Shown here: positions 1 through 5,584 of the stretch, one piece after another
Numbering within the stretch: the first letter of the stretch is position 1
How the letters are laid out: every line of letters begins with the position of its first letter
NCBI GenBank assembly: GCA_028714935.1
Contig: JAQTLJ010000083.1
Span: forward strand, 1 to 5,869
DNA: 5,869 nucleotides
DNA from: Candidatus Margulisiibacteriota bacterium
GTDB lineage: Bacteria > Margulisbacteria > WOR-1 > O2-12-FULL-45-9
Direction of reading: 5' to 3'
Position numbers and translations under genes: made by a program
Notes under the pieces: generated by a model
What the model was told of the DNA's origin: nothing
Databases searched by the model: none
Seen by the model: only the letters and a program-made list of their open reading frames with translations

Positions 1-145
1 GTTTGTATCCCGGCAGGGCTGGGGGCTGGCTTGCTCCGACCGGTTGAGACGGCACAGCGGCCTGGGGAGCGGGGCGTAATCTTTCCAGCCGCGAAATGAC
101 CGTTTGGATGTTCTCTCTTCTCAATGCTGCCAGTGTCAGTGCCAT
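1..145 (-). CDS. Partial 5' end of an unidentified gene, running off the left edge
   Basis: Reading leftward from an ATG at 145-143, the frame stays open for 48 codons to the window edge. The start reads MALTLAALRRENIQTVISRL, followed by a charged stretch and then a linker rich in Pro, Ala, Gln and Ser (residues about 25-46). The first 24 residues could form an amphipathic helix. There is no signal peptide or transmembrane segment. I do not recognise the family and too little is present to assign a function. No Shine-Dalgarno sequence precedes the ATG. A TATATA box at 158-153 would place transcription initiation almost at the ATG, so the message may be leaderless. The gene is divergent from the dehydrogenase at 223. 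A competing plus-strand frame (1-99, ending at TGA) is shorter and has no visible start. The chance that this is a real gene is moderate. Confidence 0.5.
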   Translation of the reverse strand, partial: MALTLAALRRENIQTVISRLERLRPAPQAAVPSQPVGASQPPALPGYK

Positions 146-152
146 ATGTTAA

Positions 153-182
153 TATATAGACAATTCCGTTGAGGAATTTCAG
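153..182 (-). promoter_or_regulatory. Candidate promoter for the left-edge gene
   Basis: On the minus strand CTGAAA (182-177, 4 of 6 matches to the -35 consensus) is followed after 18 bases by TATATA (158-153). The predicted start of transcription is at about 146, next to the ATG at 145. It overlaps the rightward leuB promoter. The hexamers are only moderate matches in AT-rich DNA. Confidence 0.35.
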
Positions 183-197
183 TTTTTTTGCTATACT
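169..197 (+). promoter_or_regulatory. Promoter of the LeuB-like dehydrogenase gene
   Basis: TTGAGG (169-174) and TATACT (192-197) are separated by an ideal 17-base spacer, each close to the sigma70 consensus. Transcription would start at about 204, giving a leader of roughly 19 bases. The -35 box coincides with a TTG that could be read as an upstream start codon for the same frame. The promoter position argues against that longer reading. Confidence 0.7.
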
Positions 198-210
198 TTT
201 TGGGAAGAGG

Positions 211-216
211 AAGGAG
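211..216 (+). promoter_or_regulatory. Ribosome binding site that fixes the leuB-like start
   Basis: AAGGAG lies six bases before the ATG at 223. It selects this ATG over the in-frame TTG at 169, which has no such site and overlaps the -35 box. Confidence 0.8.
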
Positions 217-222
217 AATATA

Positions 223-1275
223 ATGGTTTATAAAATAGCAGTTATTGGGGGGGATGGGACAGGGCCGGAGGTTATAGCTGAAGGTCTTAAGGTTCTGGCC
301 GCGGTGGCGAAAAAGCACAAATTTGAATATAAACTTGAGGAGTTCGACTTTACCGGTAAACGATATTTGAAAACCGGAAAATTGGTCAGTGACGAGGACA
401 TTGAAAAATTAAAGACCTTCGATGTTATTTACCTCGGCGCGGTTGGCGATCCGGCCGTCAAGCCGGGGATAATTGAGCACGGGGTGTTACTGAAGATCCG
501 TTTTGCCCTTGACCAGTACATCAACCTGCGCCCGGTCATCCTTTACCCAAATGTTTGGACGCCGATCAAGGACAAGGGGCCGGCGGAGATCGATTTTGTC
601 GTTGTCCGTGAGAACACCGAAGGTTTGTATGTCGGCACCGGCGGGTATCTGAAAAAGGGCTCACCCGATGAAGTGGCGACCCAGGTTTCGGTCAACACCC
701 GCAAGGGGATCGAACGCTGCCTCCGGTATGCTTTTGAATATACCAAGAAAAGGAATAAACGGAAACAGCTAACCCTGGTCGGCAAGACTAACGTCCTGAC
801 TTATGCGTTCGACCTCTGGGAAAGGGCGTTCCACGAGATCGGCCAGAAAGATTATCCCGATATCAAGCGCGAATACGCCCACGTTGACGCGACCTGCATG
901 TGGTTCGTCAAGAACCCGGAATGGTTCGATGTTATCGTCACTGACAATATGTTTGGTGACATCATTACTGACCTTGGCGCGATGATCCAGGGGGGGATGG
1001 GAATCGCGGCCGGCGGTAACATCAATCCCGAAGGGGTCTCAATGTTCGAGCCGATCGGCGGTTCAGCACCTAAATATACTGGACAGAACGTCATCAATCC
1101 ATTAGCGGCTATTGGTGCGCTTCAAATGTTGCTTGAAGAACTCGGTGAAGATAAAGCCGCGGCTGACGTTGAAAAGGGGATCAAATACGCCTGCACCCAG
1201 ATGAAATCAATGTCCGCTGGTAAGATGGGGATGTCGACGACTGAGGTCGGGGATACTGTCGCGGCGAATATCTAG
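223..1275 (+). CDS. leuB: 3-isopropylmalate dehydrogenase-family enzyme (actinobacterial LeuB type) with an NADP-type coenzyme motif
   Basis: A 350-residue cytoplasmic beta-decarboxylating dehydrogenase of normal family length, expected to oxidise and decarboxylate 3-isopropylmalate to 2-oxoisocaproate in leucine synthesis. The N-terminus has the GGDGTGPE motif. The acid-binding arginines appear as R93, R103 and R129, the catalytic pair as Y136 and K188, and the metal-binding aspartates as D222, D246 and D250 (VTDNMFGDIITDL region). The blocks GDPAVKPGIIEHGVLL, INLRP and EVATQVSVNT resemble the LeuB form of Actinobacteria. L89 and L90 sit where IPMDH contacts the isopropyl group, whereas isocitrate dehydrogenase has Ser/Asn in this region. 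The coenzyme loop is GSAPKYTGQNVINP: K284-Y285 matches NADP-dependent isocitrate dehydrogenases, where NAD-dependent LeuB has Asp-Ile. Isocitrate or homoisocitrate dehydrogenase activity is therefore possible. No leuA, leuC or leuD is nearby. The start is set by the ribosome site at 211-216. The stop directly abuts the convergent guaA stop. Confidence 0.85.
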   Translation: MVYKIAVIGGDGTGPEVIAEGLKVLAAVAKKHKFEYKLEEFDFTGKRYLKTGKLVSDEDIEKLKTFDVIYLGAVGDPAVKPGIIEHGVLLKIRFALDQYINLRPVILYPNVWTPIKDKGPAEIDFVVVRENTEGLYVGTGGYLKKGSPDEVATQVSVNTRKGIERCLRYAFEYTKKRNKRKQLTLVGKTNVLTYAFDLWERAFHEIGQKDYPDIKREYAHVDATCMWFVKNPEWFDVIVTDNMFGDIITDLGAMIQGGMGIAAGGNINPEGVSMFEPIGGSAPKYTGQNVINPLAAIGALQMLLEELGEDKAAADVEKGIKYACTQMKSMSAGKMGMSTTEVGDTVAANI

Positions 1276-2823
1276 TTATTCCCACTCGATTGTCGAAGGC
1301 GGTTTTGAGGAGATATCGTAGACCACGCGGTTGACCTCTTTGGTCTCATTGATGATCCGGTTCGATATTTTATCCAGCAATTCGTACGGTAATTTAGCCC
1401 AATCGGCGGTCATGGCGTCGGTTGAAGTCACGGCCCTGACTGCTGCCGTGTTTAAGTAGGTCCTTTTATCTCCCATGACGCCGACGGTCCGGATCGGCAG
1501 CAAGACAGCGAATGACTGCCACAGCTCCTTATAAAGCCCAGCTTTCTTGACCTCAGAAACGACGATATCGTCGAGGGTCTGCAGGATCTTAACTCGTTCC
1601 GGTGTTACTTCACCAATAATGCGGATGGCCAGGCCGGGGCCGGGGAAGGGCTGGCGGCTGATAATTTCGTCCGGTACGCCAATTTCCCTGCCGAGCGCCC
1701 TGACTTCATCCTTGAATAATTTCTTTAGCGGTTCGACCAGCTTGAATTTAATGTCCTTCGGCAGGCCGCCGACATTGTGATGGGTTTTAATGCGGACGGC
1801 TGTTGTCGCCGTCAATCCGGGGACAGCCGACTCGATCACGTCAGGGTAAAGGGTTCCCTGGGCGAGAAAAGGCATCTTACCAAGCTTCTTGGCTTCTTCT
1901 TCAAAGACGCGGATGAACTCATTGCCGATCCGGTGGCGCTTCTCTTCCGGGTCGGTCACCCCTTTGATCTTGGCGAAAAATCGCTGGGAAGCGTCAACAT
2001 GGATCAAGTTGATCTTGAAATTGCGGGTAAAGACCTCGACGATCTTTTTGGCCTCGTTCTTGCGCATAAAACCCTGGTCAATGAACATGCAGGTCAATTG
2101 TTTGCCGACCGCTTTGTTGACCAGGACCGAAACAGTTGACGAATCAACGCCGCCGGAGAGGGCGCAGAGTATTTTTTCTTTGCCGATAGTCTCTTTTAGC
2201 TCTTTTATCGACCCCTGGATAAAGTTCTTGGTCGTCCAGGTCGGCCGGCAGCCGCAGACGACATAAACGAAATTTTTGATGATCTCCGTTCCCCGTTCGG
2301 TATGGACGACTTCCGGGTGGAATTGGACGCCGTAAAGCTGCCTATCATGGTTGCCGATGGCGGCCAGAGGAGTGTTTTTAGTGCCGGCCAGGACTTTAAA
2401 ACCTTTAGGGAGCTTGACGACGCTGTCCCCATGGCTCATCCAGCAGATTATTTGTTTGGGAAAACCGGCAAAGAGATCGGTCTGGTCGTCAATGAAAAGC
2501 TCGGTGCGGCCGTATTCTTTTTTCCGTTCAGGTTTAACCTGGCCGCCCAGAGCTTTAGCCATAAGCTGAGTCCCATAGCAGATGCCTAAGATGGGGATGC
2601 CGGATTTCCAGAGGCGGGGGTCGGCCTGGGGCGCGCCCTTGTCATAAACGGAGGCGGGTCCGCCGGAAATAATGATACCTTTAACTTTGCGACGTTTCAG
2701 CTCTTCAATTGAGACATTATGCGGCAAAATCTCACAGTAAACATTGCACTCGCGGACCCGCCGGGCGATGAGCATGGCATACTGCGCGCCGAAGTCAAGA
2801 ACGGCAACAAAATCGTGTTTCAT
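1276..2823 (-). CDS. guaA: GMP synthase (glutamine-hydrolysing)
   Basis: A 515-residue, full-length, two-activity GMP synthase that converts XMP, ATP and glutamine to GMP, the last step of guanine nucleotide synthesis, in the cytoplasm. The N-terminal class I glutamine amidotransferase has an oxyanion-region GGPASVYD, the nucleophile C82 in GICYGTQ, and the H169/E171 pair in GVQFHPEV. The ATP pyrophosphatase domain follows with its P-loop SGGVDSS at residues 223-229. The C-terminal dimerisation and XMP-binding domain carries RQPFPGPGLAIRIIGE (390-405) and ends in the canonical KPPSTIEWE. The N-terminus is slightly shorter than in E. coli. The last gene of the operon, it starts in a TAATG overlap with guaB3. 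Only a weak GGGGAT lies about 9-10 bases upstream, so translation probably depends on ribosomes finishing guaB3. Its stop codon touches that of the convergent leuB-like gene, with no terminator visible between them. Confidence 0.97.
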   Translation of the reverse strand: MKHDFVAVLDFGAQYAMLIARRVRECNVYCEILPHNVSIEELKRRKVKGIIISGGPASVYDKGAPQADPRLWKSGIPILGICYGTQLMAKALGGQVKPERKKEYGRTELFIDDQTDLFAGFPKQIICWMSHGDSVVKLPKGFKVLAGTKNTPLAAIGNHDRQLYGVQFHPEVVHTERGTEIIKNFVYVVCGCRPTWTTKNFIQGSIKELKETIGKEKILCALSGGVDSSTVSVLVNKAVGKQLTCMFIDQGFMRKNEAKKIVEVFTRNFKINLIHVDASQRFFAKIKGVTDPEEKRHRIGNEFIRVFEEEAKKLGKMPFLAQGTLYPDVIESAVPGLTATTAVRIKTHHNVGGLPKDIKFKLVEPLKKLFKDEVRALGREIGVPDEIISRQPFPGPGLAIRIIGEVTPERVKILQTLDDIVVSEVKKAGLYKELWQSFAVLLPIRTVGVMGDKRTYLNTAAVRAVTSTDAMTADWAKLPYELLDKISNRIINETKEVNRVVYDISSKPPSTIEWE

Positions 2824-3983
2824 TACTTATACATCCCCAATTGCTGAGCTTTTTGGTAAACTTTCCCTTCGGTCAGGATCGACGGGGCGATAACGACTTC
2901 TACCTGCTGCATCTCCTTTAAATTCGCGGCGCCGAGCGTTCCCATTGATGTTCTTAATGCTCCGACAAAGTTCATCGAGCCGTCATCAAATTTTGCCGGG
3001 CCGTGCAGGATCTCTTTCAATGAGCCGATCGTTCCGACTTTAATTCTTGAACCTCTGGGGAGCGTGGGGGAAGGAGTAGCCATGCCCCAATGGAAACCCC
3101 GGCCGGGAGCTTCCGTTGCCTTAGCGATTGGTGATCCGATCATGACGGCATCCGCTCCGCAGGCGATCGCTTTGCAAATATCACCGCCGACAGCCATGCC
3201 GCCATCAGCGATGATCGGGACATACAAATTATTTTCTTTAAAGTAGGAGTCGCGGGCCGCTGCGCAGTCAGAGATCGCTGTTGCCATTGGGACGCCGACC
3301 CCGAGCACGCCGCGTGAGGTGCAGGCGGCGCCGGGGCCGATCCCAACCAGCACGCCGGCTACGCCGGTCCCCATCAGCGTCAAGGCAACTTCGTAGCTGA
3401 CACAATTGCCGACCAGGACCGGGATCCCCATTTCGGCGCAGAACTTGTTCAGGTCAAGCGGTTCAGAGCTCTTTGATTTATGCTTGGTCGAAAGAACGGT
3501 CGATTGGACGACAAAAACGTCTGCGCCGGCGTCGCGGGCGATCGGGCCGAGCTCCAACGCTTCCTGCGGGATCGACGAGACCGCGGCAATGCCGCCGCCG
3601 GCCTTGATCTCCTTGATCCGCTTGATGACCAACTCTTTCTTGATCGGTTCGAGATAAAGCTTCTGCATCAGGGGGACATACTCTTCCTTGCTGACAGAAG
3701 CGATCTTTTCCAGTACCTTGTCCGCGTCTTCGTAACGGGTCCAGACCCCCTGCAGGTTGAGAACACCCAAGCCGCCCAGCTTGCTCATCAGAACCGCGAG
3801 CTTGGGGCTGACAACGCCGTCCATGGCGGAAGCAATGATCGGAACTTGCAGCTTTTTCCCTCCGATCTCAACCGAGACATCGGTGTCATCCGGATTGATG
3901 GTGATGATGGAGGGGGCGAGGGAGATCTCATCAAAACCGTACGCCCGCCGGGTTTTTTTAGCTTTACCCAGTTCTATATCCAT
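2823..3983 (-). CDS. guaB3: GuaB3-type IMP dehydrogenase lacking CBS domains
   Basis: A 386-residue TIM-barrel protein of the IMP dehydrogenase/GMP reductase superfamily, expected to oxidise IMP to XMP with NAD. It lacks the two CBS domains of canonical GuaB (about 490 residues), and its whole length follows the GuaB3 class. Diagnostic stretches are the N-terminal RRAYGFDEISLAP, IIASAMDGVVSP (49-60), RGVLGVGVP after the active site, EAPGRGFHWGMATPSP (291-306) and the C-terminal LTEGKVYQKAQQLGM. The catalytic cysteine is C221 in GIGPGAACTSR, with phosphate-binding D260-GG at 260-262. GuaB3 proteins were long labelled only IMP dehydrogenase-related. As I recall, work on a cyanobacterial member supports true IMP dehydrogenase activity, and the coupling here to guaA agrees. 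A strong GGGAGG site lies five bases before the ATG, inside the end of the zinc-finger gene. Both its start and stop are in TAATG overlaps. GMP reductase activity is a less likely alternative. Confidence 0.93.
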   Translation of the reverse strand: MDIELGKAKKTRRAYGFDEISLAPSIITINPDDTDVSVEIGGKKLQVPIIASAMDGVVSPKLAVLMSKLGGLGVLNLQGVWTRYEDADKVLEKIASVSKEEYVPLMQKLYLEPIKKELVIKRIKEIKAGGGIAAVSSIPQEALELGPIARDAGADVFVVQSTVLSTKHKSKSSEPLDLNKFCAEMGIPVLVGNCVSYEVALTLMGTGVAGVLVGIGPGAACTSRGVLGVGVPMATAISDCAAARDSYFKENNLYVPIIADGGMAVGGDICKAIACGADAVMIGSPIAKATEAPGRGFHWGMATPSPTLPRGSRIKVGTIGSLKEILHGPAKFDDGSMNFVGALRTSMGTLGAANLKEMQQVEVVIAPSILTEGKVYQKAQQLGMYK

Positions 3984-4291
3984 TATTTCCTCCCTTTCGC
4001 TTTTATTTTCCGGACAGGATGTTTTACCGGCTCCGGCGGCGGCTTGTGGTGTTCCTTGGCGGTCTCGATCATTTTCTCAAATTCCTGCATGATCGGTTCC
4101 GGCACCCAGACTTCGCCGCAGTTCTGGCAGACATAAGCCGGGACCTTTTCCATCATGTACAGTTTGCCGCCCTGGTAATCTTCAAGGTTGACCTTTTCCA
4201 GGTTTAATGGCCCGCCACAGGCCTGGCACTCCTCGGGTGCTTCCCCGCCGAGCAGTTCCTTATATTTATCCAAATCCTTGTCATTGGTCAT
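3983..4291 (-). CDS. Small YgiT-type zinc-finger protein, first gene of the gua operon
   Basis: A 102-residue soluble protein with two CxxC knuckles, C22/C25 (CQAC) and C55/C58 (CQNC), 29 residues apart. The second lies in PAYVCQNCGEVW, followed by an acidic helix (about 64-80). This is the layout of the YgiT/MqsA N-terminal zinc finger, so the four cysteines probably bind one zinc. The C-terminus (about 83-102) is a Pro/Lys/Arg-rich basic tail that could touch nucleic acid. There is no helix-turn-helix domain as in MqsA. Members are often antitoxin-like, but no toxin gene is adjacent. Instead it leads the operon and its stop overlaps guaB3 (TAATG). It could regulate the operon or act as a metal/redox-linked partner; the role is unknown. 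The ATG has no Shine-Dalgarno sequence and lies about 13 bases from the predicted transcription start. Confidence 0.85.
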   Translation of the reverse strand: MTNDKDLDKYKELLGGEAPEECQACGGPLNLEKVNLEDYQGGKLYMMEKVPAYVCQNCGEVWVPEPIMQEFEKMIETAKEHHKPPPEPVKHPVRKIKAKGRK

Positions 4292-4299
4292 GGGAAATT

Positions 4300-4312
4300 A
4301 TTAAGGGTTAAT
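4300..4312. promoter_or_regulatory. Possible operator: short inverted repeat at the gua operon start site
   Basis: ATTAA-GGG-TTAAT is a perfect 5-base inverted repeat over the predicted transcription start and the downstream edge of the -10 box of the gua operon. The position suits a repressor site, but the arms are short and AT-rich, so chance is a real alternative. Confidence 0.25.
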
Positions 4313-4339
4313 TATACAGATATTTCTTAAGCTTGACAA
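4311..4339 (-). promoter_or_regulatory. Promoter of the zinc-finger/guaB3/guaA operon
   Basis: On the minus strand TTGTCA (4339-4334, 5 of 6 to consensus) is followed after 17 bases by a perfect TATAAT (4316-4311). Transcription should begin near 4304, leaving a leader of only about 13 bases before the ATG at 4291. The -35 overlaps that of the rightward promoter at 4333-4360. Confidence 0.8.
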
Positions 4340-4360
4340 GATTTAACATTATTATATAAT
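4333..4360 (+). promoter_or_regulatory. Upstream rightward promoter P1 with perfect -35 and -10 hexamers
   Basis: TTGACA (4333-4338) and TATAAT (4355-4360) both match the sigma70 consensus exactly, with a 16-base spacer. Transcription would start near 4367, giving the lipoprotein gene a leader of about 119 bases. The -35 shares five bases with the leftward gua promoter, so the two should compete for polymerase. Confidence 0.7.
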
Positions 4361-4425
4361 ATCGGGGACTAGATATAGCCGCTAGATTTTGATTAATACA
4401 GCAGGAGGTGTTGAACGAAAAAAGG

Positions 4426-4455
4426 TTGACAAAAGATCGTTTAGTGGTGTAAGAT
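4426..4455 (+). promoter_or_regulatory. Proximal rightward promoter P2 of the lipoprotein gene
   Basis: TTGACA (4426-4431) is followed after 18 bases by TAAGAT (4450-4455, 4 of 6 to consensus). Transcription would start near 4462, with a leader of about 24 bases. With P1 it forms a tandem pair. Confidence 0.6.
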
Positions 4456-4472
4456 TTAGGCAAGTTTGGAAT

Positions 4473-4479
4473 AAGGAGG
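4473..4479 (+). promoter_or_regulatory. Strong ribosome binding site of the lipoprotein gene
   Basis: AAGGAGG lies six bases before the ATG at 4486, a near-ideal site that fixes the start of the signal peptide. Confidence 0.85.
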
Positions 4480-4485
4480 AAGATC

Positions 4486-5487
4486 ATGAATCGTAAATGG
4501 CTATCATTGTTCCTGGTCCTTGGCCTGGCTTTTTCGTTCGGTCTCGTGACGGTTACGGGGTGTTCGCAGACGCAGAATAATCCGAGTAGCGATCCGGCGA
4601 GTCCACCGTCGGGAACGACAACGATCGAGGTGGCATCTGGCGGGCAAATTACCGTTGCTTCAGGCAGCGATACCGGCACCGCTTCATTTGTTGTTGTTGA
4701 CCAAAATGGCGCCCCCATTAACAGCACCAATTACTTGAACGCGGCGAATATCACGATCCAGGTCTGGTCAACTACCACTATTACTAGTCAGGCCGCGACA
4801 GTTGGCACCCTGACTTATACAGGCGGGTCGACAGGCGATCCTATCAGCTATGCTTTAACGCTTGATAGGAGCGGGAGTATGTATTACAGCGATCTTGTTA
4901 GTATGGAAAGTGCGGCATTAGCCTTTATTGCCAATACAGGGACAGCTGATGAAGGCATGGTCATTAATTTCTCAACCAATGTTGCGGTTGATCAAGGATT
5001 GACGACCAATAAAAGTTTGTTAAGTTACGCCGTAACCAATGAGTCGGTTGCTGCTGATATGACAGCTTTATATCGTTCAATAAATGTTGGTACCGCAACG
5101 CTTGATGCCAGCGCGGCAAACACGCGCAAAGCTGTAATTGCCATGACTGACGGAGGCAACAATCAGACTCCAACCGATATAAATGATCCTATTGGTAAAG
5201 CGCAAGCAGCGGGTATTCCAGTTTACACAGTAGGATTAGGCTCTGGTATTTCTGCGACTAATTTACAGCAGATCGCCACTGATACGGGCGGCCTGTTTTA
5301 TTCTGCTCCGACAGCGGCTGATCTGGTTGATCTTTACAATAAGATCTCCACAGCCCTTAACAGCACCTGGTCGATCACTTTTACTTCGCCAGTAACTTTT
5401 ACAACTAGTACAACTTATTACATACTGGTGACAATTACTTATCCAGGTGTGGCCCCGGCTTCTACGTTATATACTGTAACGTTATAA
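4486..5487 (+). CDS. VWA-domain lipoprotein
   Basis: A 333-residue exported protein. Residues 1-25 are a signal peptide (MNRKW, then a long hydrophobic core) ending in VTVTG before C26, a lipobox-like site for signal peptidase II. C26 is the only cysteine and would be lipidated. A Ser/Thr/Pro linker (27-45) leads to a beta-rich region (about 46-115) with FVVVDQNGAPI, resembling an Ig-like or carboxypeptidase-regulatory fold. The von Willebrand A domain spans about 119-292 with a complete metal-ion-dependent adhesion site: D127, S129, S131 (DRSGS), T193 (MTAL) and D222 (TDGG). It ends with a short beta-rich tail (about 293-333). Such proteins bind ligands or other proteins at the cell surface through Mg2+; the ligand is unknown. 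Tandem promoters and a strong terminator suggest it is a single-gene unit. The VWA-coding part appears richer in AT than the flanking housekeeping genes. Confidence 0.9.
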   Translation: MNRKWLSLFLVLGLAFSFGLVTVTGCSQTQNNPSSDPASPPSGTTTIEVASGGQITVASGSDTGTASFVVVDQNGAPINSTNYLNAANITIQVWSTTTITSQAATVGTLTYTGGSTGDPISYALTLDRSGSMYYSDLVSMESAALAFIANTGTADEGMVINFSTNVAVDQGLTTNKSLLSYAVTNESVAADMTALYRSINVGTATLDASAANTRKAVIAMTDGGNNQTPTDINDPIGKAQAAGIPVYTVGLGSGISATNLQQIATDTGGLFYSAPTAADLVDLYNKISTALNSTWSITFTSPVTFTTSTTYYILVTITYPGVAPASTLYTVTL

Positions 5488-5508
5488 GTCGTCTTGATTT
5501 TATAAAGG

Positions 5509-5540
5509 AAAGCCCCCGAGAGATCGGGGGCTTTTTCTTT
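5509..5540 (+). terminator. Rho-independent terminator after the lipoprotein gene
   Basis: A perfect 11-base-pair stem (AAAGCCCCCGA at 5509-5519, TCGGGGGCTTT at 5524-5534) closes on a GAGA tetraloop of the stable GNRA type and runs into a T-rich tract (TTTTTCTTT, 5532-5540). It lies 21 bases after the lipoprotein stop and isolates it from glyA. Confidence 0.95.
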
Positions 5541-5554
5541 GGCAGGGTGAGTTG

Positions 5555-5563
5555 TGTTATAAT
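5555..5563 (+). promoter_or_regulatory. Extended -10 promoter of glyA
   Basis: TGTTATAAT is a perfect -10 box (5558-5563) with the TGn extension. No good -35 is present: the 17-base position (5535-5540, TTCTTT) falls in the T tract of the preceding terminator. Extended -10 promoters often do without a -35. Transcription would start near 5570, about 15 bases before the ATG. Confidence 0.65.
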
Positions 5564-5584
5564 ATGATCAGAAGGGAGTAAGAC

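Noticed and set aside
1..99. Possible 3' end of a plus-strand gene (32 codons ending in TGA)
   Set aside because: It is shorter than the minus-strand frame and shows no family motif. It cannot be excluded, but is less likely.
169..222. 18-codon N-terminal extension of the LeuB-like protein from a TTG at 169
   Set aside because: The TTG is the -35 box of a good promoter, the extension spans the -10 box, it has no ribosome site, and the family normally begins just before the GGDGTGPE motif. The ATG at 223 has a good site.
3480..4136. 218-codon plus-strand open frame opposite guaB3 and the zinc-finger gene
   Set aside because: The conserved residues of two real proteins are on the other strand. 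No start signals are present and the product is not recognisable.
3983..4291. Toxin-antitoxin module around the YgiT-type finger
   Set aside because: No small toxin gene lies next to it. Upstream is a promoter region and downstream is guaB3.
4361..4485. Riboswitch (for example purine or c-di-GMP) in the lipoprotein leader
   Set aside because: Only short imperfect pairings such as CTAG...CTAG were seen, with no recognisable conserved core.
4308..4730. 140-codon minus-strand open frame over the lipoprotein start
   Set aside because: It runs through the signal-peptide region and both promoters in antisense and has no supporting features of its own.
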